Source of the DNA: Peptococcus simiae
GTDB taxonomy: Bacteria > Bacillota > Peptococcia > Peptococcales > Peptococcaceae
Length of the DNA: 64,000 nucleotides
Reading direction: 5' to 3'
Assembly (NCBI RefSeq): GCF_046097595.1
Contig: NZ_JBJUVG010000002.1
Span: 1 to 64,000 of the forward strand
The notes below the pieces were generated by a model that did not search any database, was not told the origin of the DNA, and saw nothing but the letters and a program-made list of their open reading frames with translations. A program made the position numbers and the translations under genes. Of this stretch, positions 7,456 through 15,696 are shown piece by piece; position 1 is the first letter of the stretch; every line of letters starts with the position of its first letter.

Positions 7456-8799
7456 ATGAGCAGATTATTTGGAACAGATGGCGTGCGGGGAAAAGTTGGC
7501 GAAGTGCTGACGCCGGAGTTGGCTTTCCGGCTGGGCCAAGCGGCTGGCAGGGTCCTAGCAAAGGACGCTGCTGAAACCCATAAGAAAATCGTTATCGGCC
7601 GGGATAGCCGCCTGTCCGGCCAAATGTTGGAAGCCGCTTTAACCGCCGGGCTGACTTCGACCGGGATTGATGTCGTGACCTGTGGGCTCATTCCTACCCC
7701 GGCTGTGGCCTGGCTGGTCCGTGAAAAAGGGGCTGTGGCTGGGGTTGTTATTTCCGCCTCCCACAACCCTTACTGGGACAATGGGATTAAGTTTTTCAAC
7801 CAGGACGGTCTTAAGCTCAGTGATGCCGTTGAAGATGAAATCGAGGCCCTGGTAAAAAGCCAAGAGCCTATTGGCTATGCGCCTGTAGAGGACCTGGGGA
7901 CTGTCATCGATGACCGGGAGGCCATCCATCGCTATGAGGCCTTTCTTTTAGGCCAGGCCAGCTTTGAGGCCCTTTCACTCAAGGCTGTCGTTGACTGTGC
8001 CAATGGGTCTGCCAGCCCTATTGCCGACCACTTATTCACCAGTCTGGGGCTGGAAACCATCATGATTGGCCATGAACCCGATGGCCGGAATATAAATCAC
8101 CAGTGTGGGTCAACCCATACAGAAGGGCTCATCGCAGCAGTGAAAAGCCAGGGGGCTGATATTGGCCTGGCCTTTGACGGCGATGCCGACCGGTTTTTAG
8201 CCGTCACAGCAGATGGAGACCTGGTGGATGGGGACCAATTGATGTCTATTTACGCCCATGATTTTCACCGACGGGGGGCCCTGGAACCCAACCTTTTGGT
8301 GGTGACGGTTATGAGCAATCTGGGCTTAAAGCTGGCTATGCAGGCAGCGGGCATTGAGCTGGTGGAAACCAAGGTCGGGGACCGGTATGTCAATGAAGCC
8401 CTGATGGCCCATGATGGGGTCATCGGGGGCGAGCAGTCCGGGCATATTATTTTTAGAAAAATTAACAGCACCGGGGATGGGCTCCTCTCGGCCATTATGC
8501 TCTTAAACATTATGGCTAGAGAAGAGAAGAGTCTGAAGGATTTGGCCGCCTCCATGGAAAAACTCCCCCAAACCCTGATTAACGTCCAGGTAAGAGATAA
8601 GCAGGGCTGGGAAACAGAGGCCAGTATTCAAGGGGCTATCCGTCAGGCAGAGGATAGCATGGGCGATGAAGGTCGGATCCTGGTCCGGGCCTCCGGGACG
8701 GAACCGGTTCTCCGGGTGATGGTTGAAGGGAAGGATAAGGCGACCATTGACCGCCTGGCCCAGGATATCGCCCAGACCATTGAGAAAGCGATTGGCTGA
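7456..8799 (+). CDS. glmM: Phosphoglucosamine mutase
   Basis: GlmM converts glucosamine-6-phosphate to glucosamine-1-phosphate, the step that feeds UDP-GlcNAc and peptidoglycan synthesis. The 447-residue protein shows FGTDGVRG at the start, the phosphorylated serine in VISASHNP (Ser102, as in the E. coli enzyme), the magnesium-binding FDGDADR, the sugar-specificity loop GGEQSGHI, and the phosphate-binding RASGTEPVLRVM at the end. It is the third gene of cdaA-cdaR-glmM; GlmM is also reported to bind and inhibit CdaA in other Firmicutes. TAGGAGA precedes the ATG. acpS begins one base after the stop. Confidence 0.98.
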   Translation: MSRLFGTDGVRGKVGEVLTPELAFRLGQAAGRVLAKDAAETHKKIVIGRDSRLSGQMLEAALTAGLTSTGIDVVTCGLIPTPAVAWLVREKGAVAGVVISASHNPYWDNGIKFFNQDGLKLSDAVEDEIEALVKSQEPIGYAPVEDLGTVIDDREAIHRYEAFLLGQASFEALSLKAVVDCANGSASPIADHLFTSLGLETIMIGHEPDGRNINHQCGSTHTEGLIAAVKSQGADIGLAFDGDADRFLAVTADGDLVDGDQLMSIYAHDFHRRGALEPNLLVVTVMSNLGLKLAMQAAGIELVETKVGDRYVNEALMAHDGVIGGEQSGHIIFRKINSTGDGLLSAIMLLNIMAREEKSLKDLAASMEKLPQTLINVQVRDKQGWETEASIQGAIRQAEDSMGDEGRILVRASGTEPVLRVMVEGKDKATIDRLAQDIAQTIEKAIG

Positions 8800-8800
8800 T

Positions 8801-9166
8801 ATGGCGATTATTGGACTGGGGACAGATATTTGTTCTGTGGCGCGGATCCGCCAAGTGTGGGCGCGCCATGGGTCTTTGTGTGACCGGATTTGCACCCCGG
8901 AGGAAGTGACCTATGTTGGTCAGTCGGCGGAACGACTGGCTGCCCGGTTTGCGGCCAAGGAAGCCGGCCTAAAGGCCCTGGGCACCGGTATAGGGCCCCT
9001 GAGCTGGCATGACCTGGTCATCGACCGGGACCAGGCCGGTCGGCCGGTCCTCCGGCTGAGTGAAAGGGCGACAAAGATTGCCCACAACCTGGGTGCCGAG
9101 ACCTGGCATGTAAGCCTGAGCCATGAAAGGGACTATGCAACGGCGGTAGTCATACTGGAGGGATAA
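8801..9166 (+). CDS. acpS: Holo-[acyl-carrier-protein] synthase
   Basis: AcpS transfers 4'-phosphopantetheine from CoA to acyl carrier protein. The 121-residue product has GLGTDICSVARI at the start (the Mg-binding aspartate), CTPEEVTY, and FAAKEAGLKALGTG, the second conserved family motif. Length is normal. It starts one base after the glmM stop and probably relies on translational coupling, since no strong binding site is visible. A longer in-frame reading from inside glmM is rejected. The next gene, the NAD(P)HX repair enzyme, follows immediately, which is a common Firmicutes neighbourhood. Confidence 0.95.
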   Translation: MAIIGLGTDICSVARIRQVWARHGSLCDRICTPEEVTYVGQSAERLAARFAAKEAGLKALGTGIGPLSWHDLVIDRDQAGRPVLRLSERATKIAHNLGAETWHVSLSHERDYATAVVILEG

Positions 9167-9168
9167 GC

Positions 9169-10698
9169 TTGTATTTAGTCAATCGACAGGAGATGAAAGA
9201 AATTGATGCGCGGGCCATTGACCAGTGGCGCTTTCCATCTCTCATCCTAATGGAAAATGCAGCGCGCAGCATTACGGAGGCCCTATTTGAGACTTATGAA
9301 GACCTGATGGACCGCCGGATTATTGTCTTATGCGGCCCGGGCAACAATGGTGGCGATGGGTTGGCCGTGGCAAGAATGCTCCACTTAAAAGGCGCTAAAG
9401 TCGCCGTATACATAGTTAATGAAAGCAGCGATCAGAAGACGAGTATTGACCATGGGGTCAACCGGGAGATCATCGACCACCTGTCCATCCGGGTTTTTGA
9501 TATTCATAGAGAAGGCCAGCTCCGCCTCCTGAAGGCCAACTTAAACCACTGTGACCTCCTCATTGACGCCCTCTTCGGTGTAGGGTTGGACCGGCCCCTA
9601 TCAGCCCTGGTGACGGAAATCATTGACATTGCCAATGAACGGGACCTGCCGGTTGTGGCCATCGACTGTCCCAGCGGGCTCAATGCCGACAATGGCCAAG
9701 TGGAGGGGGCGGTTCTTGAGTGTACGGATACCCTGGCCCTGACCCTGCCCAAGGTCGGTTTTTATGCCGGTCGGGGGCCTGACGTCTGTGGCCGGGTCCA
9801 GGTCCTGGATATCGGCATACCGTCGGAAGTGGCAGATTCCCTGGCCGTTAAAACCAGCCTCCTCACTGCTGCTGACGCAAAAGTGAAGAAGGATAAACGA
9901 CCGGCTGACTGCTACAAGCACCAGTTTGGCCACGTCGGTATCATTGCCGGGTCTGTCGGTATGAGTGGGGCTGCGGTCCTGACCGCCCAAGCCGCCCTCC
10001 GGACCGGTGCCGGCTTGGTGAGCGTTCTAGCCGATAAGCGGATCTTTCACGCCGTATCGACGGTGATGCCCGAAGCCATGGTCCGGCCAGTCCAGTGGCC
10101 CAGCCCTTCGGCTCTGGACTGGCTCCTGGCCCGGGCCAATGTCCTTTGCCTGGGGCCGGGCCTTGGTCTGGATGAGGCCAAGGAAGAGACCTTGCGCTAC
10201 CTGCTGGACCATGGAGACCAACCCCTGGTCCTTGATGCCGATGGGCTGACCCTTTTGGCCCGCCTGGGCCTTGACGGGTTGAAGGAGGCCTCGAGAGAGC
10301 TGATCTTAACCCCCCATCCGGGAGAATTTAAGCGCTTATGTGGCGAGAGTCATGATCCCAAAGTCTCCCGGCTTGAAGCGGCCCGGGCCTTTGCGGAAAA
10401 ATACCGAGTGACCCTGGTCCTTAAAGGCTTTCAGACCGTCGTCGCAGCAGCAGATGGCCGGGCAGCTGTCAATAGCATTAATTCGCCGGCCCTAGCGACA
10501 GCCGGTGCAGGCGATGTCCTGGCAGGGATGATTACCGCCCTCATTGGCCAGGGCTTGAGCCCCTTTGAAGCAGCGACCACAGCTGTTGCCCTCCATGGCC
10601 AGTGTGGTCGAAATTGTGCAGATATCTACGGGGAAGACAGTACCCTGGCCGGCGATTTAATTCAGGAAATTGCCAAGGAGTTGCGTCGTGGGAAATGA
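9169..10698 (+). CDS. nnrD: Bifunctional NAD(P)H-hydrate epimerase/dehydratase
   Basis: This 509-residue fusion repairs hydrated NADH and NADPH. Residues about 1-215 are the epimerase (NnrE/YjeF_N) with MYLVNRQEMKEID, MENAAR, and GPGNNGGDGLAVARML. Residues about 225-509 are the ADP-dependent dehydratase (NnrD), with HVGIIAGSVGMSGAAVLTA, LGPGLG, LTPHPGEFKRL and the nucleotide-binding SPALATAGAGDVLAG. The start is a TTG at 9169 with GGAGGG six bases upstream; it fits the family N-terminus. It follows acpS by two bases, and its last codons overlap the GTG start of mazF. Confidence 0.95.
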   Translation: MYLVNRQEMKEIDARAIDQWRFPSLILMENAARSITEALFETYEDLMDRRIIVLCGPGNNGGDGLAVARMLHLKGAKVAVYIVNESSDQKTSIDHGVNREIIDHLSIRVFDIHREGQLRLLKANLNHCDLLIDALFGVGLDRPLSALVTEIIDIANERDLPVVAIDCPSGLNADNGQVEGAVLECTDTLALTLPKVGFYAGRGPDVCGRVQVLDIGIPSEVADSLAVKTSLLTAADAKVKKDKRPADCYKHQFGHVGIIAGSVGMSGAAVLTAQAALRTGAGLVSVLADKRIFHAVSTVMPEAMVRPVQWPSPSALDWLLARANVLCLGPGLGLDEAKEETLRYLLDHGDQPLVLDADGLTLLARLGLDGLKEASRELILTPHPGEFKRLCGESHDPKVSRLEAARAFAEKYRVTLVLKGFQTVVAAADGRAAVNSINSPALATAGAGDVLAGMITALIGQGLSPFEAATTAVALHGQCGRNCADIYGEDSTLAGDLIQEIAKELRRGK

Positions 10699-11071
10699 AA
10701 CATGTCAAAAACATAAGCGGGTCTTGACACGGGGCGATGTCTACTATGCGGACTTGAGCCCGGTTGTCGGTTGTGAGCAAAATGGCTTTCGGCCGGTGCT
10801 GATTGTGCAAAATGACGTTGGCAACTATCACAGCCCCACGACCATTATCTTGCCGATTACCACCAAAAGCGAACATGGTCATATCCCCACCCATATTCCG
10901 ATTTCTCAGGAAGATAAGTCCTTCGAGGCCGGCAGCATTATTCTGGCCGAACAAATTCGGACCATTGATAAGAGTCGTTTACATAAGAAGGTATGCCATA
11001 TCGACCGGGACCTCTTAGACCGGGTGGACCGGGCCTTGAAAATCAGCCTGGGCTTGTGCGGGAGTAAATAA
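10688..11071 (+). CDS. mazF: MazF/EndoA-type mRNA interferase, no adjacent antitoxin
   Basis: This 127-residue protein is a close family match to the Bacillus EndoA (NdoA) endoribonuclease: RGDVYYADLSPVVG, the RPVLIVQND strand, ILPITT, IPTHIPI, and LAEQIRTIDKSRL. MazF/EndoA cleaves mRNA at short sequence motifs and halts growth. The start is GTG 10688, seven bases after AAGGAG (10675-10680), overlapping the nnrD stop by 11 bases. In Bacillus the antitoxin gene ndoAI lies directly upstream; here that position is filled by nnrD and no small antitoxin gene is found on either side. The antitoxin may be elsewhere in the genome, or this protein may be weakly toxic. It is the last gene of the unit that starts with cdaA. 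Confidence 0.92.
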   Translation: MGNETCQKHKRVLTRGDVYYADLSPVVGCEQNGFRPVLIVQNDVGNYHSPTTIILPITTKSEHGHIPTHIPISQEDKSFEAGSIILAEQIRTIDKSRLHKKVCHIDRDLLDRVDRALKISLGLCGSK

Positions 11072-11218
11072 ATTGTCACTTTTGCCGGCTAGTTATGAAA
11101 AAGTCGGATTTGTAACCTTTTTGTATCGCCTAAGTTTATTTTATGCCAAGCATTAAACAAAACGATGTGCTGGGCCCGTCCTTGGCGGGTGGCCAGCCCC
11201 CTTTTATAAAAAAGTGAA

Positions 11219-11264
11219 AGCGTAACCAGATGTCTGAAAAAGACCTTGGTTGCGCTCTTTTTTT
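11219..11264 (+). terminator. Terminator of the cdaA-mazF operon
   Basis: A 9-bp stem AGCGTAACC (11219-11227) with GGTTGCGCT (11248-11256) is followed by seven T's. It lies about 150 bases after the mazF stop. Confidence 0.75.
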
Positions 11265-11336
11265 GTCCTCCGCCCTCGACCCCATTAGGGGCCTGCCCGC
11301 TCAAAAAAAGGGCATTTGTCTTTTTCGGCTCCGACC

Positions 11337-11365
11337 TTGCCAAGACGGTGAACTTCCCGTAAAAT
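11337..11365 (+). promoter_or_regulatory. Promoter of the RlpA-like gene
   Basis: TTGCCA (11337-11342), 17 bases, TAAAAT (11360-11365). It lies about 40 bases before the ATG, with an AAGGAGGAAG site in between. Confidence 0.7.
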
Positions 11366-11404
11366 GCCAAGCGGATTAGTTTTTACAAGGAGGAAGTACC
11401 AATT

Positions 11405-12202
11405 ATGAAAAAAACCATTCAGTCCATCATTGCCGGTTTGGCAATGGGGGCCTTTTTATTGACCAATGCCGGGACTGCTCAAGCAGCCCAACCCTTCGTC
11501 TGGGATAAGGTTGACCAGGTGCAAAAGTCTGGTGACCTGACCTATTACCCGGTCCGGTCTGTCCTTGAATTGGCAGGCATTCAGGTCAAGTGGGTCGCTG
11601 ATGAAGTCCGGACCAAGTTAGTCCTTTCCACCGGCGACCAAAGCTACCAGCTGATTGTGAACCCTGAAAGTAAGACCTTAAGCTCCGGCGACCGGGTTTT
11701 TGGCTATGACAACATCAACGGGTCCCTCATGGTACCCCTGCACTTCCTGATGGACGTCATTGACCAGGCTGCCGTCAGTGTCAACCGTCAAAGCGGGGCC
11801 ATTGCCATTACTCCCTCTTCTGAAAACGGCCAGGTTGGCCTGCGTTACTTAGAGGGTTATATTGCTGAACCCAAGCCCGTTGAACCGGTGGTCCAAGCCC
11901 CTAAAACCACCTATTATGAATCCGGCCAGGCTACCTGGTATGGCGCAGCCTTACACGGCAACTACACCGCCAGCGGTGAGCGCTTTAACATGTATGATTT
12001 AACTGCCGCCCACAAGACCCTGCCCTTCGGCACCCGGGTCAAAGTGACCAATTTAAACAATGGTACGTCTGTTGTCGTCCGGATTACAGACCGGGGCCCC
12101 TTTGCCCCCGGCCGGGTCATTGACCTGTCTATGGCTGCTGCCCAGCAGTTAGGCATGATTTCCAGTGGCGTTGCTCCGGTCAATCTTGAAATTATCGGCT
12201 AA
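11405..12202 (+). CDS. Secreted RlpA-like (3D/double-psi barrel) protein with Cu-amine-oxidase N-type domain
   Basis: This 265-residue exported protein starts with a signal peptide (charged MKK, hydrophobic core, likely cleavage after AQA near residue 27). Residues about 30-140 resemble the copper amine oxidase N-terminal-like domain seen in many secreted clostridial proteins (YYPVRSVLELAGI, SLMVPLHFLMDVI). Residues about 175-265 form an RlpA-like double-psi beta barrel: GQATWYGAALHGNYTASGE, LTAAHKTLPFGTRVKVTN, and VRITDRGPFAPGRVIDLS. RlpA proteins cut glycan strands or bind the cell wall, so a wall role is likely, but the enzymatic activity is unproven. It is monocistronic, with promoter and terminator of its own. 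Confidence 0.88.
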   Translation: MKKTIQSIIAGLAMGAFLLTNAGTAQAAQPFVWDKVDQVQKSGDLTYYPVRSVLELAGIQVKWVADEVRTKLVLSTGDQSYQLIVNPESKTLSSGDRVFGYDNINGSLMVPLHFLMDVIDQAAVSVNRQSGAIAITPSSENGQVGLRYLEGYIAEPKPVEPVVQAPKTTYYESGQATWYGAALHGNYTASGERFNMYDLTAAHKTLPFGTRVKVTNLNNGTSVVVRITDRGPFAPGRVIDLSMAAAQQLGMISSGVAPVNLEIIG

Positions 12203-12215
12203 GTCAAGTCTTTTT

Positions 12216-12260
12216 ATCCCCCAGCAGCTGGCCCTTGTGGTCTCTTGTTGGGGGATTTTT
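12216..12260 (+). terminator. Terminator after RlpA-like gene
   Basis: Stem ATCCCCCAGCA (12216-12226) with TGTTGGGGGAT (12246-12256), followed by T's. One side has wobble pairs. Confidence 0.88.
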
Positions 12261-12312
12261 GTATCCATCTTAGATTTGGCCTATTGGCGTGGTAATTGAA
12301 AAGAAATTTAAG

Positions 12313-12318
12313 TATAAT
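12313..12318 (+). promoter_or_regulatory. -10 element of the sfsA operon
   Basis: A perfect TATAAT lies 17 bases before the chosen sfsA start. The -35 is weak (TGGTAA at 17-base spacing), so only the -10 is marked. Confidence 0.45.
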
Positions 12319-12335
12319 AGATGGAAGGAGGGGCC

Positions 12336-13037
12336 ATGATTAAGTTACCTATATTAGAAGATGCTGTTTTTATCAACCGGCGCAACCGTTTCATTGCTGA
12401 AGTCGAGTTACCGGACGGAAGCCTGGCCGATGCCCACCTGGCCAATACAGGCCGGATGCGGGAACTTTTAATTCCCGGCTGTCCGGTGAAAATAGCCCGG
12501 GCAACGAACCCTGCCCGGAAAACCAAATACGACCTTTTTCTCATTGATCAGGCAGGGGCCTGGGTCTGCTTGCGGGCGGTATACGCCAATTACCTGATTG
12601 CCAGTTGGCTCCAGGAAGGTCTCTTAAAGGACTATCTACTGGCTGGTGACTGGCGGCCTGAGTTTAAAATAGGCAGCCAGCGCTTTGACTTTTTCAGGGA
12701 GGCCCCCGGTAGGCCTACCGTCCTGGAGGTCAAATCGGCGAATTATAAAATCGGGGATACGGCCTTCTTTCCGGATGCCCCAACGGAAAGGGGGCGCCAC
12801 CATGTGGAAACCCTTATCAAGCTCAGCCAGGCCGGTTACCGGTGTGTTATCCTACTGGTCACCATGGGGCAGGCGGTCAAGGACCTGGCCTTTAACCGGG
12901 CCAATGACCCCTTATTGGCAGATGCCATGGCCCAGGCCCGTGAAGCCGGCCTGGATATTATAGCGATGAAGTCTCGGTTTACAGACCGGGAAGCCTTTTT
13001 CGAAGGTTTTTTACCGATTGATTGGGGGCGAAGTTGA
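12336..13037 (+). CDS. sfsA: SfsA family protein (sugar fermentation stimulation protein homologue)
   Basis: This 233-residue SfsA homologue has the typical N-terminal OB-like part (FIAEVELPDG, HLANTGRMRELL) and the C-terminal nuclease-like part with EVKSANY, FPDAPTERGRHHVETL and VILLVTMGQ. The conserved acidic/lysine pattern (E-V-K) resembles a restriction-like nuclease fold; the biochemical role is poorly known, with DNA binding reported in E. coli. The start ATG at 12336 has GGAAGGAGG just upstream; an in-frame ATG 15 bases earlier overlaps that site and is rejected. It is the first gene of a run through the barstar gene. Confidence 0.94.
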   Translation: MIKLPILEDAVFINRRNRFIAEVELPDGSLADAHLANTGRMRELLIPGCPVKIARATNPARKTKYDLFLIDQAGAWVCLRAVYANYLIASWLQEGLLKDYLLAGDWRPEFKIGSQRFDFFREAPGRPTVLEVKSANYKIGDTAFFPDAPTERGRHHVETLIKLSQAGYRCVILLVTMGQAVKDLAFNRANDPLLADAMAQAREAGLDIIAMKSRFTDREAFFEGFLPIDWGRS

Positions 13038-13038
13038 T

Positions 13039-13848
13039 ATGGACGTGTATGCATTAATCGGTCCGAGTGGTACCGGCAAGAGTCACCACGCAATGGAAGT
13101 GGCCCAACAATATGATATCGAGTACATCATCGATGATGGCCTACTCATTCATCGGGGAAAGAAAATTGCCGGCCAGTCAGCCAAGGCTGAGCCGACCCTG
13201 GTTGCGGCTGTTAAAACGGCTATTTTCTTAGACCCCAAGGCTGCAGCCGACATGCGGGAAACCCTGCAGAAGGAAAATCCTAAAAAGCTCCTGCTTCTGG
13301 GGACCAGTGAGCATATGATAGACCGGGTCGGGCAGTCCCTCAACCTTCCCCCCTTAAAGCAGATTATTTTTATTCATAATGTGGTCAGCCCGGAAGAAAT
13401 CCAGCTGGCCCAACAAATGCGCCAAGAGGGGAAGCATGTCATCCCCTTGCCGGCTGTTGAGGTCCGGCAAAATTTTCCGGGCATCTGGATCCGTCCCTTT
13501 AAAGACCTCTTTAAGCGGAAGAAGGGCAAGGACCAGCCCAGTGAAAAATCCATCGTCCGGCCCCGCTTTTCTCAGTTTGGCCAGGTCAGTATTTCCGAGC
13601 AAGTGGTCATTCAACTGGTCAACCACCTGGCCAAGCAGCATGAACGCCTGGGCCAGGGGGTTAAAACAGGGGTCAATATTAGTGACCTGGGGGTCACCAT
13701 CCAATGCGAAGCAACCGTTCGTTTTGGCACGCCCATCCAGCTGGCCGTCCAGGCCTTCCAGGAAGAGGCCATTCAGACAGTAGAGCATATCACCGGCTTG
13801 ACGGTACGGTCCATTGACGTCCGGATAACCGGTATTTATAAAGACTAG
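13039..13848 (+). CDS. P-loop NTPase fused to an Asp23/Gls24-like domain
   Basis: I do not recognise a named gene. The 269-residue protein has an N-terminal P-loop domain with Walker A GPSGTGKS at residues 8-15 and a hydrophobic strand KKLLLLGTS (about 82-90) followed by LKQIIFIHNVVSPEEI. A basic linker (about 158-172, KRKKGKDQ) joins it to residues about 183-269, which look like an Asp23/Gls24 domain: VSISEQVVIQLVNHLAKQ, a beta-rich middle, and VRSIDVRITGI. Asp23-type domains occur in membrane-associated envelope stress proteins. The start is one base after the sfsA stop, and the dnaD-like gene follows after two bases. A regulatory or envelope-linked ATPase role is only an inference. Confidence 0.7.
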   Translation: MDVYALIGPSGTGKSHHAMEVAQQYDIEYIIDDGLLIHRGKKIAGQSAKAEPTLVAAVKTAIFLDPKAAADMRETLQKENPKKLLLLGTSEHMIDRVGQSLNLPPLKQIIFIHNVVSPEEIQLAQQMRQEGKHVIPLPAVEVRQNFPGIWIRPFKDLFKRKKGKDQPSEKSIVRPRFSQFGQVSISEQVVIQLVNHLAKQHERLGQGVKTGVNISDLGVTIQCEATVRFGTPIQLAVQAFQEEAIQTVEHITGLTVRSIDVRITGIYKD

Positions 13849-13850
13849 GG

Positions 13851-14759
13851 GTGAGGGCACTGGCACAATTATTAAACTGGTTCCTGCAAGGCGGGGCAGT
13901 GGCCATTCCGCGCCGCTTATTGGCGTATTTGGATGGGATGGACCTGACCTTAGAGGAATGGGGGGCCCTTTGCTACCTATTATATTTGGAAGGCGAGGTC
14001 AAACCGGCAGATGTCAAGGGTAACCGGGCCTGTGAGCTCTTGGAAACCCGGGGCCTGGTGGCCCGGGAGGGGCAGAGTATTTCCTTTGAACCCATGCTGC
14101 AACTGGTCGAGGGGGGTAAAAGCCAGCAAAAGCCCCAGCCTCAACCCCTGCCAACGGTCTATGCCCGCCTGGTCAAACGGTATGAGCAGGAAAGTGGCCG
14201 GTTCTTATCGGAAAAAGATAAAAGGGACCTCTTACAAGTCCTACAAAAATACGGTTGGCCCGAGGAAGTTGTCTACCAGGCCTTTGTCTTTTACGCTGCG
14301 AATTACCGGCGCCGCTACTATAGCTTTGCGGGCTTTTGCCAGATGGCCTTCCAGGCCGGGGTTAAGACCCTTCCCGAATTAAAAGACTTCTGTAGTCAGT
14401 TGGATTACGGGGTTAAAAAGGTCAAAGAGGTCCTGCAGCGGCTGGGCAAGTATAACCAACCGACAGAGGCCCAAAAAAATTACTACCAAAAATGGCAGCG
14501 GGATTGGCATTTCAGCCATGAAATGATCCTCCTGGCCGCAGATGAAACCATCAATGCGGATAATCCCTCCATCGGTTATGTCGACCGGGTCCTGGACAAT
14601 TGGCAGGCGGAAGGCCTTTCCACCCCCCAGGACGTGGCCAACCGACGGAAAAGTCATAAAAAAGCCGCCAAGGAACGGATTAAGGGGCGGCGGAAGGTGA
14701 TCGGCAACCGTGATTTTGACGACCATGCCCCGGAGGACTACGATAGCTTGGAGGAATGA
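13851..14759 (+). CDS. dnaD: DnaD-family replication initiation protein
   Basis: This 302-residue protein resembles DnaD/DnaB-type primosome proteins of Gram-positives. An N-terminal winged-helix-like part (LTLEEWGALCYLLYLEGE) is followed by two helical DnaB_2-type segments: about residues 100-175 (VKRYEQESGRFLSEKDKR) and about 205-275, with the typical DnaD signature GYVDRVLDNWQAEGLSTPQDV. It ends in a basic tail. The next gene is a DnaC/DnaI-like loader ATPase, so the pair is likely to load the replicative helicase. The GTG at 13851 follows the previous stop by two bases, and a good binding site is not visible; a start a few codons later is possible. Confidence 0.85.
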   Translation: MRALAQLLNWFLQGGAVAIPRRLLAYLDGMDLTLEEWGALCYLLYLEGEVKPADVKGNRACELLETRGLVAREGQSISFEPMLQLVEGGKSQQKPQPQPLPTVYARLVKRYEQESGRFLSEKDKRDLLQVLQKYGWPEEVVYQAFVFYAANYRRRYYSFAGFCQMAFQAGVKTLPELKDFCSQLDYGVKKVKEVLQRLGKYNQPTEAQKNYYQKWQRDWHFSHEMILLAADETINADNPSIGYVDRVLDNWQAEGLSTPQDVANRRKSHKKAAKERIKGRRKVIGNRDFDDHAPEDYDSLEE

Positions 14760-14760
14760 T

Positions 14761-15696
14761 ATGCCGGAAATCAATAATAAACGACTGGAAAAACAGTGGG
14801 CCCGGGATGAACGGGTGGCCAGGCTCCATGCAGCCCACCCGGACCTGGCTGCCTTAGATAAAGCGCAGAAAGAACTGGTGGCTAAACTGGTCCGGGAGGC
14901 CATTAAGGACCCGGACCTGGTCCCGGGCCTGGACCAGCGGTATCAAAATATCCTGACCGAAAAGGAGGCCCTCCTGGCCAAGTATGGCATCAGCCCGGAT
15001 GTCTACCAGCCCGACTGGGACTGCCCCATTTGCCAGGACCGGGGGATGACTAAGGACGGCCACCCCTGCCGCTGCCGGCAGAAAGACCTGCGGGCCAGAC
15101 GCTACCGGGAGGCCGGCCTGCCGGACAATGCCAGGGATATGCGCTTTGAGACCTTTGACGTCAGTCTCTACACCCCGGAAACCGATGCCGCCGACAAGGT
15201 CAACCGCTTAAAGACCTTCGTCAGTAAGCTGGCCCAGGGGGTGCCCATGGGTAATGTCGTCCTCCGGGCGGATATCGGCCGGGGGAAGACCCACCTGGCC
15301 CTGGCCACGGCCCAGGCGGCCCTAGACCGCGGCCTGAGCGTTATCTATGTTCGCGCCGATCAATTAATGGAAAATTTGCGCAATGAGCTCTATGACGATG
15401 CCAGCAGCGGCCGAGTGATGCACCGGGTCAAAAGCTGCGACCTATTGGTTATCGATGACCTGGGCCGGGAGTCGGTCAGCGAATTTGTCATTACCCAGCT
15501 GACCGACCTCATTGAAGACCGGAATGCCAGCCGGCGGAGCTGGTTCATCAATACCAACCTCAAGGGCCAGGAAATTGCCGACCGCTATGGGGCCCGGCTC
15601 AGTGACCGGATTTTTGAAAAGGCTACATTTTTCTTTTTAGAAAGAAAGGGGAGTATCCGCCGGCTAAAAGGGTCAAGTGAGGTGGATATGGTATGA
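14761..15696 (+). CDS. DnaC/DnaI-like helicase-loader ATPase
   Basis: This 311-residue AAA+ protein is of the DnaC/DnaI loader type that delivers the DnaB-type helicase to DNA. Its N-terminal part contains the zinc-binding CPICQDRG...CRCRQKDLR, then FETFDVSLY, a Walker A ADIGRGKTH (Ala170 to Thr177; the first glycine of the usual GxxxxGKT is alanine), and a Walker B CDLLVIDDLGRE. Length is normal. The ATG is one base after the dnaD stop with GGAGG upstream. Its own stop overlaps the ATG of the barnase-like gene. The altered P-loop needs a check for ATP binding. Confidence 0.9.
   Translation: MPEINNKRLEKQWARDERVARLHAAHPDLAALDKAQKELVAKLVREAIKDPDLVPGLDQRYQNILTEKEALLAKYGISPDVYQPDWDCPICQDRGMTKDGHPCRCRQKDLRARRYREAGLPDNARDMRFETFDVSLYTPETDAADKVNRLKTFVSKLAQGVPMGNVVLRADIGRGKTHLALATAQAALDRGLSVIYVRADQLMENLRNELYDDASSGRVMHRVKSCDLLVIDDLGRESVSEFVITQLTDLIEDRNASRRSWFINTNLKGQEIADRYGARLSDRIFEKATFFFLERKGSIRRLKGSSEVDMV

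Larger units (their letters stand above)
11072..11404. other. Intergenic region, mazF to RlpA-like gene
   Basis: This 333-base stretch holds no gene I can support. It contains the terminator at 11219-11264 and the promoter at 11337-11365. Two short hairpins lie between them (CCCC ATTA GGGG near 11280-11291; GCCC/GGGC around 11295-11313). I compared it with the c-di-AMP (ydaO) riboswitch, common before cell-wall genes, and did not find its conserved elements. Confidence 0.5.

Noticed and set aside
11072..11404. c-di-AMP (ydaO) riboswitch before the RlpA-like gene
   Set aside because: The leader is downstream of a promoter only about 40 bases from the start, and the conserved ydaO sequence blocks were not found; too short to hold one.
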